64,000 nt of DNA from Pelagihabitans sp037969055 (lineage in GTDB: Bacteria; Bacteroidota; Bacteroidia; Flavobacteriales; Flavobacteriaceae). The notes below the pieces were generated by a model, which did not search any database, was not told where the DNA came from, and worked only from the letters and a program-made list of their open reading frames with translations. Every line of letters starts with the position of its first letter. The stretch's first letter is position 1. Of the stretch, positions 34,530 to 44,391 are shown in pieces. The stretch covers positions 1-64,000 of the forward strand of contig JBBKWR010000119.1 in the NCBI GenBank assembly GCA_037969055.1. Reading direction: 5' to 3'. The position numbers and the translations under genes were made by a program.

Positions 34530-35684
34530 CTATCCGATAGCCTGCCCCAAATCGGCGATCAGGTCCTCGGCGTCTTCAATACCAACGCTCAACCTGATGA
34601 GGGCATCAACGACACCGCTTTTTTCGCGTTCTTCTTTGGGGATGCTCGCGTGGGTCATGCTTGCAGGATGTCCGGCTAAACTTTCTACACCGCCCAATGA
34701 TTCGGCCAAGGTAAAAAGTTTCAATTTTTCTATAATCTTTATAGCGTTGGCAAAGTTGCTTCCCTTGGGTACAAACGAAATCATGCCCCCAAAATCATTC
34801 ATTTGGGTTTTGGCGATCTGATGGTTGGGATGGTTCTCAAATCCTGGCCAATACACCTTCTCTATTTTGGGATGCTTTGCTAAATATTCGGCCACGACCC
34901 TTCCATTTTCGCAATGCCGCTGCATTCTCACATGCAAGGTCTTAATGCCACGGAGCACCAAAAAACTATCCATGGGGCCACATACCGCGCCACTTGCATT
35001 TTGTATAAAATAGAGTTGGTCGGCCAATGCCTTGTCTGTAACAATCAACGCACCGACCACCACATCGCTATGGCCCCCTAAATATTTAGTTGCGGAATGC
35101 ATGACGATATCGGCACCAAGATCTAATGGTCGCTGTAAATAAGGTGTAGCAAAAGTGTTGTCGACCGCCAACAAAATTTTGTGCTTTTTTGCCAATAGTG
35201 AAACGGCTTTTAGATCGATGATTTTCATCATCGGATTGGTCGGGGTTTCTACCCAGATCAATTTGGTATTTTTATTGATATAATCCCCAATCTTTCCTGC
35301 ATTTTGCATTCCTATAAAATGAAAAGTAATTCCGAATTTTTCAAATATCTTTTTGAACAGACGGTAACTACCCCCATATAAATCATTTGTGGAAATTACT
35401 TCATCGCCAGGATTCAACAATTTGATAACGGCATCAATAGCTGCCAAGCCACTGGCAAATGCCAAGCCATATTGGCCATTTTCAATGCTTGCCAAACTTT
35501 TTTCCAAGGCCGTTCTGGTCGGATTCGCACTACGTGAATATTCGAATCCCTGGTGTGCGCCTGGAGTACTTTGGGCATAGGTTGAAGTTTGGTAGATCGG
35601 GGGCATTACCGCCCCATAAGCTTTGTCGGGTTGTTGACCCCCATGTATTGTCTTGCTGTTGAATTTTAACTTTTTTTCGTCCAT
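34530..35684 (-). CDS. cystathionine gamma-synthase / trans-sulfuration enzyme
   Basis: 384 residues, PLP enzyme of the Cys/Met metabolism family. The PLP lysine is in DIVMHSATKYLGGHSDVVVG (about 195-214); KTIHGGQQPDKAYGAVMPPI and YQTSTYAQSTPG near the start and LAESLGGVESLAGHPASMTH near the end are family signatures. It either joins an activated homoserine with cysteine or splits cystathionine; the ESLGG signature does not separate these reactions, so I give no gene symbol. Single gene, divergent from the DUF3298 lipoprotein gene. Confidence 0.9.
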   Translation of the reverse strand: MDEKKLKFNSKTIHGGQQPDKAYGAVMPPIYQTSTYAQSTPGAHQGFEYSRSANPTRTALEKSLASIENGQYGLAFASGLAAIDAVIKLLNPGDEVISTNDLYGGSYRLFKKIFEKFGITFHFIGMQNAGKIGDYINKNTKLIWVETPTNPMMKIIDLKAVSLLAKKHKILLAVDNTFATPYLQRPLDLGADIVMHSATKYLGGHSDVVVGALIVTDKALADQLYFIQNASGAVCGPMDSFLVLRGIKTLHVRMQRHCENGRVVAEYLAKHPKIEKVYWPGFENHPNHQIAKTQMNDFGGMISFVPKGSNFANAIKIIEKLKLFTLAESLGGVESLAGHPASMTHASIPKEEREKSGVVDALIRLSVGIEDAEDLIADLGQAIG

Positions 35685-35766
35685 CGCGTATAATTATTCC
35701 CACAAATGTATCGTTATCTTTGGAAGCGCACAATGAAAGGAAGATTTTACCGCTAACCTAGAGTTT

Positions 35767-36510
35767 ATGAAATTCCAAATTACCTACTTAATTGCTTTAT
35801 TGTTATTGTTTGGTTGCAAAAAAGAAACCAATCTTACCTTTGAACCCTATGTACTCACCCTTAAGGAATGCTTAGATTGTCCTTCTGTTTCCATAGCTAT
35901 ACCTAGGGCAATGGAACGATCTAAATTGGCCAAAACCATTAACGCTGCCCTACAAGAAGAAATTATCTCGTTATTGCTATTCGATGACGAAATGGAGGTT
36001 TCAAATATGGAAGAAGCCATTACTTCCTTCAAAAATGGCTATTTGGAATTGAAAAAACTCTATGCCGACGAGCCACCAGGATGGGAGGCCACTATTGACG
36101 GCAAGGTTGTTTATGATGATACTTCCTTGTTAACCATAGAATTGAATTCCTATTTATTTACAGGTGGGGCGCATGGGTATAGCGCTCAGCGTTTTCTTAA
36201 TTTCGATAAGGTAAAAGGTAAAGAATTGGAAAATTGGCAGCTTTTTAGCAATCAAGCGGACTTCCAGCATTATGCCGAGATGAAATTCCGGGAGCAAGAA
36301 GCCATTCCCAAAGACAAATCGATCAACCATACTGGTTTGATGTTTGAGAAGGACAGCTTTTATCTCCCAGAAAATATCGGTTATACCGAAGAGGGGGTTA
36401 AATTGCTTTACAACCCATATGAGGTGGCCTCCTTTGCCGATGGCCCAATAATCATCACGCTACCTTACAAAGAAGTGGATGCATTTTTAGTGGCTAAAGT
36501 CAAGTCATAA
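35767..36510 (+). CDS. DUF3298/DUF4163 lipoprotein
   Basis: 247 residues. Lipoprotein signal MKFQITYLIALLLLFGCKKE with the lipobox Cys at residue 18. The DUF4163 part covers about 30-140 and the DUF3298 part the end: LFTGGAHGYSAQRFLNFD, KDSFYLPENIGYTEEGVKLL, YNPYEVASFADGPIIITLPY. The fold occurs in the RsiV anti-sigma factor, which binds lysozyme, but most family members are unstudied envelope proteins. It converges with the DinB gene, 8 bp between the coding ends. Confidence 0.85.
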   Translation: MKFQITYLIALLLLFGCKKETNLTFEPYVLTLKECLDCPSVSIAIPRAMERSKLAKTINAALQEEIISLLLFDDEMEVSNMEEAITSFKNGYLELKKLYADEPPGWEATIDGKVVYDDTSLLTIELNSYLFTGGAHGYSAQRFLNFDKVKGKELENWQLFSNQADFQHYAEMKFREQEAIPKDKSINHTGLMFEKDSFYLPENIGYTEEGVKLLYNPYEVASFADGPIIITLPYKEVDAFLVAKVKS

Positions 36511-36518
36511 TACCATAT

Positions 36519-36974
36519 CTACAGCATTTTTTGGAGCGCTAATATTGTCCCTAAATGTAATCCCTCATGGTAAATATTGAATGCCATGGCATCCTGGATA
36601 TTTTTTAAAGTCACTTTTACGCTGGTCGTATATTCATTGAATTCTTTAAAAAGTCCGTTTTCGAAGTCCACTTTTGTCCATTCCATCGTTGCGAACAATA
36701 AGTCAGTTGTCATTTGTATTTCTTCATCGGTCGCTGTGCCATCCGGTACGGATCCTTTTTTGAATTTATCGACCATGAAATCGGAAATCCGCATCGGAAG
36801 ATTACTTAATCTATAGACGAGGATTTGTTGCGTTACGACTACATGGGCGATGTTCCACCAAATATTATTGCGATGGCCCCGTGGAATATTCAAGGGTAGT
36901 TCTCTTGAGGTTTCGGTCAAAATGCGGTATAAAACTTTACGGTTTTGTAAATTGATATTTAATATTTTTTCCAA
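36519..36974 (-). CDS. DinB family protein
   Basis: 151 residues forming a four-helix-bundle DinB_2-like domain. Potential metal-ligand His residues are in NIWWNIAHVVVTQQILVYRL near 45 and FNIYHEGLHLGTILALQKML near the C-terminus, in the positions normal for the family. Relatives include putative thiol S-transferases (bacillithiol-type) and many proteins of unknown role, so no reaction is claimed. Confidence 0.8.
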   Translation of the reverse strand: MEKILNINLQNRKVLYRILTETSRELPLNIPRGHRNNIWWNIAHVVVTQQILVYRLSNLPMRISDFMVDKFKKGSVPDGTATDEEIQMTTDLLFATMEWTKVDFENGLFKEFNEYTTSVKVTLKNIQDAMAFNIYHEGLHLGTILALQKML

Positions 36975-37138
36975 AGTATTTGGTTTAGATGTGCCATAGA
37001 ATTGGGGTTCCTAAACCTAAAAGTAGTACAATTGAAGGAAAATAAGTTTCTTTGCAGCGCATTGAACCCCCCCATTAAATAATAATAATCCATAAATCAC
37101 ACCCTTTTGATTGGTAAATGAAGAAGACACCGGTACCT

Positions 37139-37492
37139 ATGAAAAAAATATACCATTTAAGCACATGCAATACCTGCAAACGGATTCTGGAAGCGTTACA
37201 GCCATTAAAAGGCGTTGCACTACAGGATATCAAAACCGAACCGGTTACTTTGGAACAGTTGGAAGAAATGCACAAATTGGCCGGCACCTATGAGGCGCTT
37301 TTCAGCAGAAGGGCCCAGTTGTACCAGCAGCGGAATTTAGGGGCAAAGACACTCGTAGAAACAGATTACAGGAATTTGATCTTAGAGCACTATACTTTTT
37401 TGAAGCGGCCTGTTGTTATGGTTGGGGGACAAATATTTATCGGAAACGCCAAAAATCAAGTCTTGGCCGCCAAACTAGCCCTTCATCCTTGA
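37139..37492 (+). CDS. ArsC/Spx family glutaredoxin-like protein
   Basis: 117 residues from the ATG at 37139, which begins MKKIYHLSTCNTCKRILEAL directly at the thioredoxin-like fold; an ATG seven codons upstream is less suitable. The CNTC motif is at residues 10-13, and LEHYTFLKRPVVMVGGQIFI gives the cis-Pro loop near 90. The family includes arsenate reductases and Spx-like regulators; without arsenic genes nearby the substrate is open. The stop overlaps the TTG start of the EamA gene (TTGA), so the two are translationally coupled. Confidence 0.85.
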   Translation: MKKIYHLSTCNTCKRILEALQPLKGVALQDIKTEPVTLEQLEEMHKLAGTYEALFSRRAQLYQQRNLGAKTLVETDYRNLILEHYTFLKRPVVMVGGQIFIGNAKNQVLAAKLALHP

Positions 37493-38397
37493 ACAAACGA
37501 ACACTCGCCATATTTGCAGCGGTCGGTGCCACGATCATTTATGGACTCAATCATACGATTGCCAAAGGGATCATGCCAGACCATGTGCAGCCTTTTGGAT
37601 TTATCGTCTTGCGGGTCAGCGGGGCCGCCATTTTATTTTGGATAATATCAATCGCGGGACCCAAAGAGAAAATTGAAAAAAAAGATTACCCCCGCATGCT
37701 TCTTTGTGCCCTATTGGGTATGGGCATAAACATGTTGGTATTTTTTAAAGGCTTGTCGCTATCAACGCCCATTAATAGTTCCGTTTTGGTAACGACCACT
37801 CCCATTATCGTATTGATTCTTTCTGCCGTACTCATCAAAGAAAAAATAATCTTTAAAAAGGTACTCGGCATCACCATCGGCCTACTAGGTGCGCTGGGCC
37901 TGATCCTCTTCGGAGCGGAGATCAGGCAGGATGCCCCCAACATCCCACTCGGAAATTTTTTGATCATGATGAATTCCGTGTTTTATGGATCCTATTTGAT
38001 TGTTGTGCGGCCACTGCTCAAAAAATACCATCCATTTACTTTTATGAAATGGCTGTTCACTTTGGGCATTGTGATATGCTTGCCCTTCGGCTACGACCAA
38101 GTCATGGAAATAAGTTGGCAACAGTTGCCTTTTAAGGCAATCTGGGGCATAGTATTTGTGGTAGTGGGAACAACTTTTTTAACTTATTTCCTCAATATTT
38201 TTGCCCTGACCCAATTGAAGGCATCAACATTGAGCGCCTTCGTTTACATACAGCCCTTGGTGGGCATTTTGTTCGCCGTGTCCTCTGGTCTTGACTCCCT
38301 CACCACGGTAAAGTTACTAGCTGCAAGTTTCGTGCTACTAGGGGTCTACCTTGCAAGCAAAAGGCCCATTCGTCCTTGGTCAAACCAACAACCTTAA
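37489..38397 (+). CDS. EamA family (DMT) transporter
   Basis: 302 residues with ten hydrophobic helices in two EamA repeats: AVGATIIYGLNHTIAKGIMP and LGMGINMLVFFKGLSLSTPI in the first half, FLIMMNSVFYGSYLIVVRPL, IWGIVFVVVGTTFLTYFLNI and LVGILFAVSSGLDSLT in the second. Members export or import small metabolites, often amino acids; the substrate here is unknown. Start is a TTG overlapping the preceding stop, an uncommon start supported by the tight coupling; no ATG is available before residue 29. Confidence 0.85.
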   Translation: MNKRTLAIFAAVGATIIYGLNHTIAKGIMPDHVQPFGFIVLRVSGAAILFWIISIAGPKEKIEKKDYPRMLLCALLGMGINMLVFFKGLSLSTPINSSVLVTTTPIIVLILSAVLIKEKIIFKKVLGITIGLLGALGLILFGAEIRQDAPNIPLGNFLIMMNSVFYGSYLIVVRPLLKKYHPFTFMKWLFTLGIVICLPFGYDQVMEISWQQLPFKAIWGIVFVVVGTTFLTYFLNIFALTQLKASTLSAFVYIQPLVGILFAVSSGLDSLTTVKLLAASFVLLGVYLASKRPIRPWSNQQP

Positions 38398-38478
38398 CCC
38401 TAATTTTGTGATTCCGGCATAGGAGCAAGCATGCTTCACAATTTTTATCCTTATTTTTAGCGCCATAAAAAACATAGC

Positions 38479-39453
38479 ATGACCAAAAAACCCTCCTTCA
38501 TTCAAGCGCTTTCCCTACCCGTTATCGCCGCACCCATGTTCCTCATTTCTGGTCCGAAGCTTGTTGTGGAATGTTGTAAAAACGGCATCGTAGGTACTTT
38601 TCCCGCACTAAACCAGCGCACAAGTGAAGATTTTGAAGAGTGGTTGATCGAAATAAAATCGGCTCTCGATTTGTACGAAAAAGAAACGGGAAAAAAGGCT
38701 GCCCCATATGGTGTTAATCTGATAGTGCATGCGACCAATCCGAGATTGGAGGCAGATCTTAAATTGTGCATCAAACATAAGGTGCCGATTATTATTACTT
38801 CGTTGGGGGCCGTGTCTATGGTGGTGGATGCCATTCACAGTTATGGCGGACTCGTGTTTCACGACGTCATTAAAAAAAGACATGCCGAGAAGGCAGCTGA
38901 AGCTGGGGTTGATGGACTCATCCTTGTCGCAGCAGGGGCTGGTGGCCATGCTGGCACGATCAATCCAATGACCTTGGTGGCCGAAATCAAAAAATTCTTC
39001 CATAAAACCATTATTCTTTCCGGCTGCATAAGTACCGGTAGGGATATCGCCTCGGCGATGCAAATGGGTGCAGATTTGGCGTATATGGGCACTCGATTCA
39101 TCAATACAAAAGAGAGCAAGGCACCAGAGGCCTATCGACAAATGATCATTGATGCCGGTTCGAGCGATGTGGTCTATACCGCAGCCGTCTCTGGGGTGCA
39201 CGCCAACTTTTTGGGGGGAAGTCTAAAAGCTGCCGGACTTACCGATGAAGATCTGAAGAAAGATACTAAAATCGATTTTGGAAAGGAACTTGATACAGAG
39301 GCCAAGGCATGGAAAACCATATGGTCTGCTGGTCAAGGATCAGCCTTAATAGATGACAGCCTTCCCGTACATGACTTGGTCGATCATTTAAAATCAGAAT
39401 TCAAATCTGCCATCGAGGAACAAGCCAGCCTTTTGGCAACCTTTCCAAAATAG
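38479..39453 (+). CDS. nitronate monooxygenase family FMN enzyme
   Basis: 324 residues, TIM-barrel of the 2-nitropropane dioxygenase family. LPVIAAPMFLISGPKLVVEC near 13 is the N-terminal FMN region, PIIITSLGAVSMVVDAIHSY and the GLILVAAGAGGHAGTINPMT motif near 150 bind FMN and phosphate, and LSGCISTGRDIASAMQMGAD near 180 is the second phosphate loop. Such enzymes oxidise alkyl nitronates, but some reduce other compounds. Single gene on the plus strand. Confidence 0.9.
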   Translation: MTKKPSFIQALSLPVIAAPMFLISGPKLVVECCKNGIVGTFPALNQRTSEDFEEWLIEIKSALDLYEKETGKKAAPYGVNLIVHATNPRLEADLKLCIKHKVPIIITSLGAVSMVVDAIHSYGGLVFHDVIKKRHAEKAAEAGVDGLILVAAGAGGHAGTINPMTLVAEIKKFFHKTIILSGCISTGRDIASAMQMGADLAYMGTRFINTKESKAPEAYRQMIIDAGSSDVVYTAAVSGVHANFLGGSLKAAGLTDEDLKKDTKIDFGKELDTEAKAWKTIWSAGQGSALIDDSLPVHDLVDHLKSEFKSAIEEQASLLATFPK

Positions 39454-39641
39454 TTGCATGTGGAGCGATAAAAAGTGATGGATTAAGGGGTTTATTCGTT
39501 GTTGTATCAGACAAAAGATAAATTCGTTGAAGCCTTGCGGTTTGATTGGCCATACCCACCGAAACATCGCTAAGCAGAATGGAAGACCGTACCTTATTTA
39601 TTATTTATTGTCTAGTGTTAATTGATAACTGCCCCGACCAA

Positions 39642-40604
39642 ATGCCTGTTCTAACAAGTAACTACAATCCGCCATTTTTGTTCAAAAACGGTCATTTTTC
39701 GACGATTTATGCCGGAATTATAAGAAAAATACCAAATTTTAAGCAAAAACGGGAGAGATTGGAATTGGCCGATGGCGACTTTTTAGATCTCGATTGGAGC
39801 TATACCAGCAAAGCAACTGAAAAGGTAGTTGTATTGATCCATGGACTTGAAGGAAATGCGCAACGCGCTTATATAACCGGAAGTGCAAAACAATTCAATG
39901 AGGCAGGCTATGATGCATGCGCCATCAACCTTCGATCTTGTAGCGGAGAAACCAACCGCTTGTTCCGATCCTACCACTCCGGTGCAACGGAAGATCTCGA
40001 ATCGGTCATCCACCATATTTTAGGGACAAAAAAATATGGGGAACTTTATATTAATGGTTTTAGCCTTGGGGGCAACATGGCGCTTAAATATCTAGGGGAA
40101 GGAAGAAAGGTGCCCGCTGAAATAAAGGGCGCAGTAGCAATTTCTGTCCCTTGTAGCCTCCACAGTTCGCTCGTCAAATTATTAACGCCCAAGAACATCC
40201 CATACACCATCCGCTTTAAAAAACACCTTGTGGAAAAGCTAAGGGCCAAGCAACTTCTATTCCCAGAAAAAATATCAGATGCGGATATTAGCGCCGTTGT
40301 TACCTTAAAGGATTTTGATGATATCTACACTAGCCGAGCCCATGGATTCAAGGATGCTCTTGACTATTATGAGCAATGCAGTTGTTTGCAGTTTTTGCCC
40401 AACGTACAAGTACCGGCTTTAATTATCAATGCGAGCAACGACTCCTTTTTGGGACCAGAATGTTATCCAATTAGAGAAGCGGAAAAAAACCCTAATCTCT
40501 ATCTGGAAATACCTGATTATGGCGGGCATGTGGGTTTTTACGACAGAAAGAGTATCTATTACAATGAAAATAGGGCAATAAAATTTCTGAACGAGGCATT
40601 TTAA
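39642..40604 (+). CDS. YheT-type alpha/beta hydrolase
   Basis: 320 residues from the ATG at 39642, where the family N-terminus MPVLTSNYNPPFLFKNGHFS begins; the frame is open further upstream but that part looks non-coding. Alpha/beta-hydrolase fold: oxyanion region VVLIHGLEGNAQRAYITGSA near 68, nucleophile Ser in YINGFSLGGNMALKYLGEG near 145, Asp in NASNDSFLGPECYP near 268 and His in YGGHVGFYDRKS near 297. Relatives are esterases of unknown natural substrate. It lies ahead of the c-type cytochrome gene by 43 bp. Confidence 0.88.
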   Translation: MPVLTSNYNPPFLFKNGHFSTIYAGIIRKIPNFKQKRERLELADGDFLDLDWSYTSKATEKVVVLIHGLEGNAQRAYITGSAKQFNEAGYDACAINLRSCSGETNRLFRSYHSGATEDLESVIHHILGTKKYGELYINGFSLGGNMALKYLGEGRKVPAEIKGAVAISVPCSLHSSLVKLLTPKNIPYTIRFKKHLVEKLRAKQLLFPEKISDADISAVVTLKDFDDIYTSRAHGFKDALDYYEQCSCLQFLPNVQVPALIINASNDSFLGPECYPIREAEKNPNLYLEIPDYGGHVGFYDRKSIYYNENRAIKFLNEAF

Positions 40605-40647
40605 ATTGACCTATTCCTTATATTAGTACTTCCAAATAAAAACCTAG

Positions 40648-41127
40648 ATGAAAAAAGTTTTGAGCATAATAGCCCTTGGCGCGTTGATTGCCAATTGTGG
40701 TGAAAAAAAAGAAGAAAAAAAGGAGGGTTTTGAAATGAACCGTGCCAAAACCGAGACCAAGACTGTGGTGGCCACTGAGTCGGTACCGGTTGACCTAAAT
40801 AACGACGGGGTCGGACCGTTTAAGGACATCACTTTCGACGATGCCATAAATACACAAATGGCAGCGGCTGGCGAGGCCAAGTTCAAAGCAATATGTGTGG
40901 CGTGCCATATGGCCGAACAACGCTTGATCGGACCGGCCCTAAAAGGAGTTTATGAGCGTCGAAGCCCTGCATGGGTTATGAACATGATCAGCAACCCGGA
41001 CAAAATGATTAAGGATGACCCTATTGCTAAAGCATTATTAAAAGAATACAATAACGCGATTATGCTCAACCAAAATCTTTCCGAAGAAGATACCCGTGCG
41101 GTAGCCGAGTATTTAAGAACACTATAA
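40648..41127 (+). CDS. c-type cytochrome lipoprotein
   Basis: 159 residues. Lipoprotein signal with Cys at 17 (MKKVLSIIALGALIANCGEK), then a charged linker rich in Lys and Glu, then one class I cytochrome c domain: heme-binding CVACHMAEQRLIGPALKG near 86 and the probable axial Met in NNAIMLNQNLSEEDTRAVAE near 135. A membrane-attached periplasmic electron carrier, partner unknown. A strong terminator follows at 41152, so this ends a transcript. Confidence 0.9.
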   Translation: MKKVLSIIALGALIANCGEKKEEKKEGFEMNRAKTETKTVVATESVPVDLNNDGVGPFKDITFDDAINTQMAAAGEAKFKAICVACHMAEQRLIGPALKGVYERRSPAWVMNMISNPDKMIKDDPIAKALLKEYNNAIMLNQNLSEEDTRAVAEYLRTL

Positions 41128-41151
41128 CGCTCTTTTTATAAAGCTATAATT

Positions 41152-41193
41152 AAGCCATTATCCTTACTTCTTGTTTGGACAATGGCTTTTTTT
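41152..41193 (+). terminator. rho-independent terminator after the cytochrome gene
   Basis: AAGCCATTATCC (41152-41163) pairs with GGACAATGGCTT (41178-41189) with one mismatch, followed by a T7 run. The orientation suits the plus-strand cytochrome gene ending at 41127. Confidence 0.85.
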
Positions 41194-41308
41194 ATCATTT
41201 CTTGGCAGCCAATAACATTCGCAGACCAATGATGGGATTTCGTTTATGGACGGCCGTTATTCTTTTCAATCAAACATCTGAACTGCAAAAAATGATTAGA
41301 TTTAGGGC

Positions 41309-42442
41309 ATGGCCCTCTTCGAAAATCCTATATATGTTGCCAGTATCTTATGCTTGATGGTAATATTGTCGGTATATGTCGCCAAAACCAAAATAGGTGA
41401 AAAATTGAGCGCGGCCCTGTTGGTGATCCTGTTCACGGCAGTACTTGCCAATCTGAAATTGATTCCCTCTGCCTCCAACAGTATTCCGCTTTATGAAGGT
41501 ATTTTTACAACCTTGGCGCCACTTTCAATCTTCTATTTGATGCTTGGGGTTAACCTCAGCTCAATCAAAAAAGCTGGGGCCCCCATGATTATATTGTTTA
41601 TGATTGGGTCGCTGGCGACCCTTTTAGGAATACTCTTGGCATGGGTAGTGGTCGCTCCGCAAAAAGTAATTGGTGAGGATGCAAACATTATCGCAGGGAT
41701 GTTTACCGGCACCTATACTGGGGGAAGTGTCAATTTTAATGCGGTCGCCCTAGAATACGATTTTCAGGATCGGGGCATTCTTTATGCAGGCACCATTGCC
41801 GTCGACAATGTGATTACTACCGTCTGGATAGTGGTTACTTTGTTGTTCCCGCCCTTGTTGCGAAAGTTCTGGAAGGATAAAAAAGTAAGTAGTGGAACCC
41901 AATATCATCCCCATCCGGAAAAAGACCTAATAGATCTGCGTGCTTTGATGTGGCTTCTATTTTTGGGCCTATCCGCCCTTTTTATTTCAGAGTTGATCGC
42001 TGAATCGCTACCAGCAATACCTCAAATTTTGACCATAACCACCTTCGGCATTCTCCTGGCACAGACCCGCTTGGTGCATAGCCTAAAGGGAAGCCATACG
42101 CTTGGACTCTACCTTGTTTATATATTTCTTGCAGTAATTGGCGCCTATTGTGAGGTCAGTTCCGTCATTGAATTGCAGGAAGTGGGGCTAACCCTTTTTG
42201 GTTTCGCCGCTTTGGCCGTCTTTTTACATGGGGTAATCGTTATAATACTGGGAGGCCTGATCTACAGGGATTGGGAGATGATCGCCATTGTGAGCCAGGC
42301 GAATATTGGAGGGGCCGCTACGGCACTTTCCCTTGCCGAGGTATTTGTGAGAAAGGAACTCATTTTACCTGCCATCCTAGTGGGTACGTTGGGTAGCGCT
42401 TTGGGTACTTATCTGGGGTTTTTGGTGGTGAATTTGTTATAA
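41309..42442 (+). CDS. DUF819 family integral membrane protein
   Basis: 377 residues with about ten hydrophobic helices from the N-terminus (IYVASILCLMVILSVYVA) to the C-terminus (LVGTLGSALGTYLGFLVVNL). DUF819 signatures include MFTGTYTGGSVNFNAVALEY near 131 and IVSQANIGGAATALSLAEVF near 330; the two glycine-rich motifs suggest an inverted-repeat transporter. Family members are thought to be transporters of unknown substrate (YjcL-like). It is the only plus-strand gene between the cytochrome terminator and SulP. Confidence 0.87.
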   Translation: MALFENPIYVASILCLMVILSVYVAKTKIGEKLSAALLVILFTAVLANLKLIPSASNSIPLYEGIFTTLAPLSIFYLMLGVNLSSIKKAGAPMIILFMIGSLATLLGILLAWVVVAPQKVIGEDANIIAGMFTGTYTGGSVNFNAVALEYDFQDRGILYAGTIAVDNVITTVWIVVTLLFPPLLRKFWKDKKVSSGTQYHPHPEKDLIDLRALMWLLFLGLSALFISELIAESLPAIPQILTITTFGILLAQTRLVHSLKGSHTLGLYLVYIFLAVIGAYCEVSSVIELQEVGLTLFGFAALAVFLHGVIVIILGGLIYRDWEMIAIVSQANIGGAATALSLAEVFVRKELILPAILVGTLGSALGTYLGFLVVNLL

Positions 42443-42538
42443 TAATCGGTCAAGTCGTAATGCCATTATCCACTTCTTTAGCATAACCGCTGGGCGTGCA
42501 TTTCAGTTTCGACTAGGGTAACGTAGGTACAATTTTTT

Positions 42539-44122
42539 TTAACGTTTATCAACCGCAACCTTATAGGTTGGATCTTCCATCATGTTTACTTCAATGATGT
42601 CCTCCGCATTCTCAAGTAACCGGATACAATCCTTGCTCAAATGTTTTAGATGAATTTTCTTCCCCACCTTTCGATAGCGCTCCGTAATCTTGTTCAATGC
42701 CTCGATGCCCGACATATCGGCCACACGGCTCTCATTAAAATCTATGATTACTTCCTCGGGGTCGTTTTGGACATCAAACTTTTCAGAAAAGGCTGTGGTA
42801 GATCCAAAGAACAAAGGCCCATATATTTCATAATGTTTTATCCCATTATCGTCTATATACTTCCTGGCCCTAATGCGCTTGGCATTTTCCCAAGAGTAGG
42901 CCAGGGCCGAAATGATTACCCCAAATAACACCGCTATCGCCAAATTATGGGTGATCGCGGTAATCAAGGTCACCAAGACCATTACGACTACGTCAGAATT
43001 GGGCATTTTTCGAAATGTTTTGAAACTGGCCCATTCAAAGGTGCCTATGGCAACCATAAACATAAGGCCAACCAAGGCTGCCATTGGTAAACGCTCGATC
43101 AAACTTGATCCAAACATGATAAAAACAAGTAACATTACCGCTGCTGTAATGCCCGACAACCTCGCCCTAGCCCCAGAGGAGGTATTGATCAAACTCTGTC
43201 CGATCATGGCACATCCACCCATTCCCGAAAGAAACCCGGAAAGAATGTTCGCCGTGCCCTGGGCCACGCATTCTTTATTGCCACTGCCGCGGGTGTCGGT
43301 TATTTCATCAATGATATTGAGGGTTAAAAGACTTTCGATAAGTCCCACTCCTGCCACGATAGCAGCATACGGGAATATGATCTTGAAGGTTGTAAGGGTA
43401 AGGGGTATTTGTGGAATGGAAATGGGGGGGAAACCGCCTTTGATCGAATCTCCTTCCTTTATCGTATCTGCAACGGTCAGCGTATCAATACCAAATCCAA
43501 TTACTATTGCGGAAACGACCAGAATGGCAAGGAGCGAGGAAGGTATGGCTTTCGTGATTTTTGGAACACCCCAGATAATCAGCATGGTCAAGAGGGTTAG
43601 CCCCAACATCGTGTAAAGCGGCAGACCGGACAATAAATGTGAGGTACCTTTTTGATAGAAATTGGGAAACTGGGCCATAAAGATGATAATGGCCAACCCA
43701 TTCACAAAACCGAACATGACGGGGTGTGGCACCAAACGAATGAACTTACCCAGCCGCAAAAGGCCCGCTAAAATTTGAAGGATGCCCGCAATAATGACGG
43801 TTGCAAAAACATAGTGCAAAATGGTTTCCGGTTCAATACCGGGAAAATTACGCTTCAATTCCAAGATGAGCCCCACGAAAATAACGGCTATCGCCCCCGT
43901 AGCGCCAGAGATCATCCCGGGCCGCCCACCAAAAATGGAAGTGATCAAGGCAAGAACAAAAGCCGCGTACAATCCAGTCAACGGCGAAAAACCAGGGATC
44001 AGTGCAAAGGCAATCGCTTCGGGCACCAATGCCAGGGCCACCGTAAGTCCCGATAAGATTTCGGTCTTATAGTCTACCTTCTGCTTAAAATCGAATAAGT
44101 TCAAATACTTCTTCATGCCCAT
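42539..44122 (-). CDS. SulP family anion transporter with STAS domain
   Basis: 527 residues. The transmembrane part covers about 20-410 (EILSGLTVALALVPEAIAFA near 21; SGFLSGMGGCAMIGQSLINT near 300), and a cytoplasmic STAS domain occupies about 435-527 (EEVIIDFNESRVADMSGIEA, LNKITERYRKVGKKIHLKHL). SulP proteins carry sulfate, bicarbonate, chloride or dicarboxylates, and sequence does not choose among them here. Marine bacteria often use this branch for bicarbonate, but no carbonic anhydrase is next to it. The coding ends of this and the DUF819 gene face each other 96 bp apart. Confidence 0.93.
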   Translation of the reverse strand: MGMKKYLNLFDFKQKVDYKTEILSGLTVALALVPEAIAFALIPGFSPLTGLYAAFVLALITSIFGGRPGMISGATGAIAVIFVGLILELKRNFPGIEPETILHYVFATVIIAGILQILAGLLRLGKFIRLVPHPVMFGFVNGLAIIIFMAQFPNFYQKGTSHLLSGLPLYTMLGLTLLTMLIIWGVPKITKAIPSSLLAILVVSAIVIGFGIDTLTVADTIKEGDSIKGGFPPISIPQIPLTLTTFKIIFPYAAIVAGVGLIESLLTLNIIDEITDTRGSGNKECVAQGTANILSGFLSGMGGCAMIGQSLINTSSGARARLSGITAAVMLLVFIMFGSSLIERLPMAALVGLMFMVAIGTFEWASFKTFRKMPNSDVVVMVLVTLITAITHNLAIAVLFGVIISALAYSWENAKRIRARKYIDDNGIKHYEIYGPLFFGSTTAFSEKFDVQNDPEEVIIDFNESRVADMSGIEALNKITERYRKVGKKIHLKHLSKDCIRLLENAEDIIEVNMMEDPTYKVAVDKR

Positions 44123-44290
44123 TATTTCAAGGGCGCAAAAATACCATTTATTCCCCGCTTCAAGCCGTCAACTATTCGAAAATATAATCTTATTTATGAA
44201 CTTGGATAGCGTATTATACCTCTTACCCATCCATTTTTATTTGTATCGTGAATCAAAACGGGTATCTAATGAAGGTCTATAAACAACGTA

Positions 44291-44333
44291 CCCTATAATT
44301 TTTAACCCGAAGTACGGGAAGTATAGGTTAAAA
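44291..44333. other. competing hairpins in the gap upstream of SulP
   Basis: In the 341 bp between the SulP start and the lipoprotein gene, CCTATA (44292-44297) can pair with TATAGG (44322-44327), and TTTTAACC (44300-44307) with GGTTAAAA (44326-44333), enclosing CCCG..CGGG. The two outer pairings exclude each other. It lies about 170 bp upstream of SulP and could be leader RNA, but this is a sequence observation only. The rest of the gap is AT rich without a gene. Confidence 0.25.
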
Positions 44334-44391
44334 TTGAACGGTTTTTTTTTACGATTTGATACTGCATAATCTTTGTGTAGGGGCATATAAT

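Noticed and set aside
42912..43616. 234-codon plus-strand frame opposite the SulP gene
   Set aside because: Antisense shadow of the membrane protein gene, with Ile/Thr/Pro-rich translation and no family.
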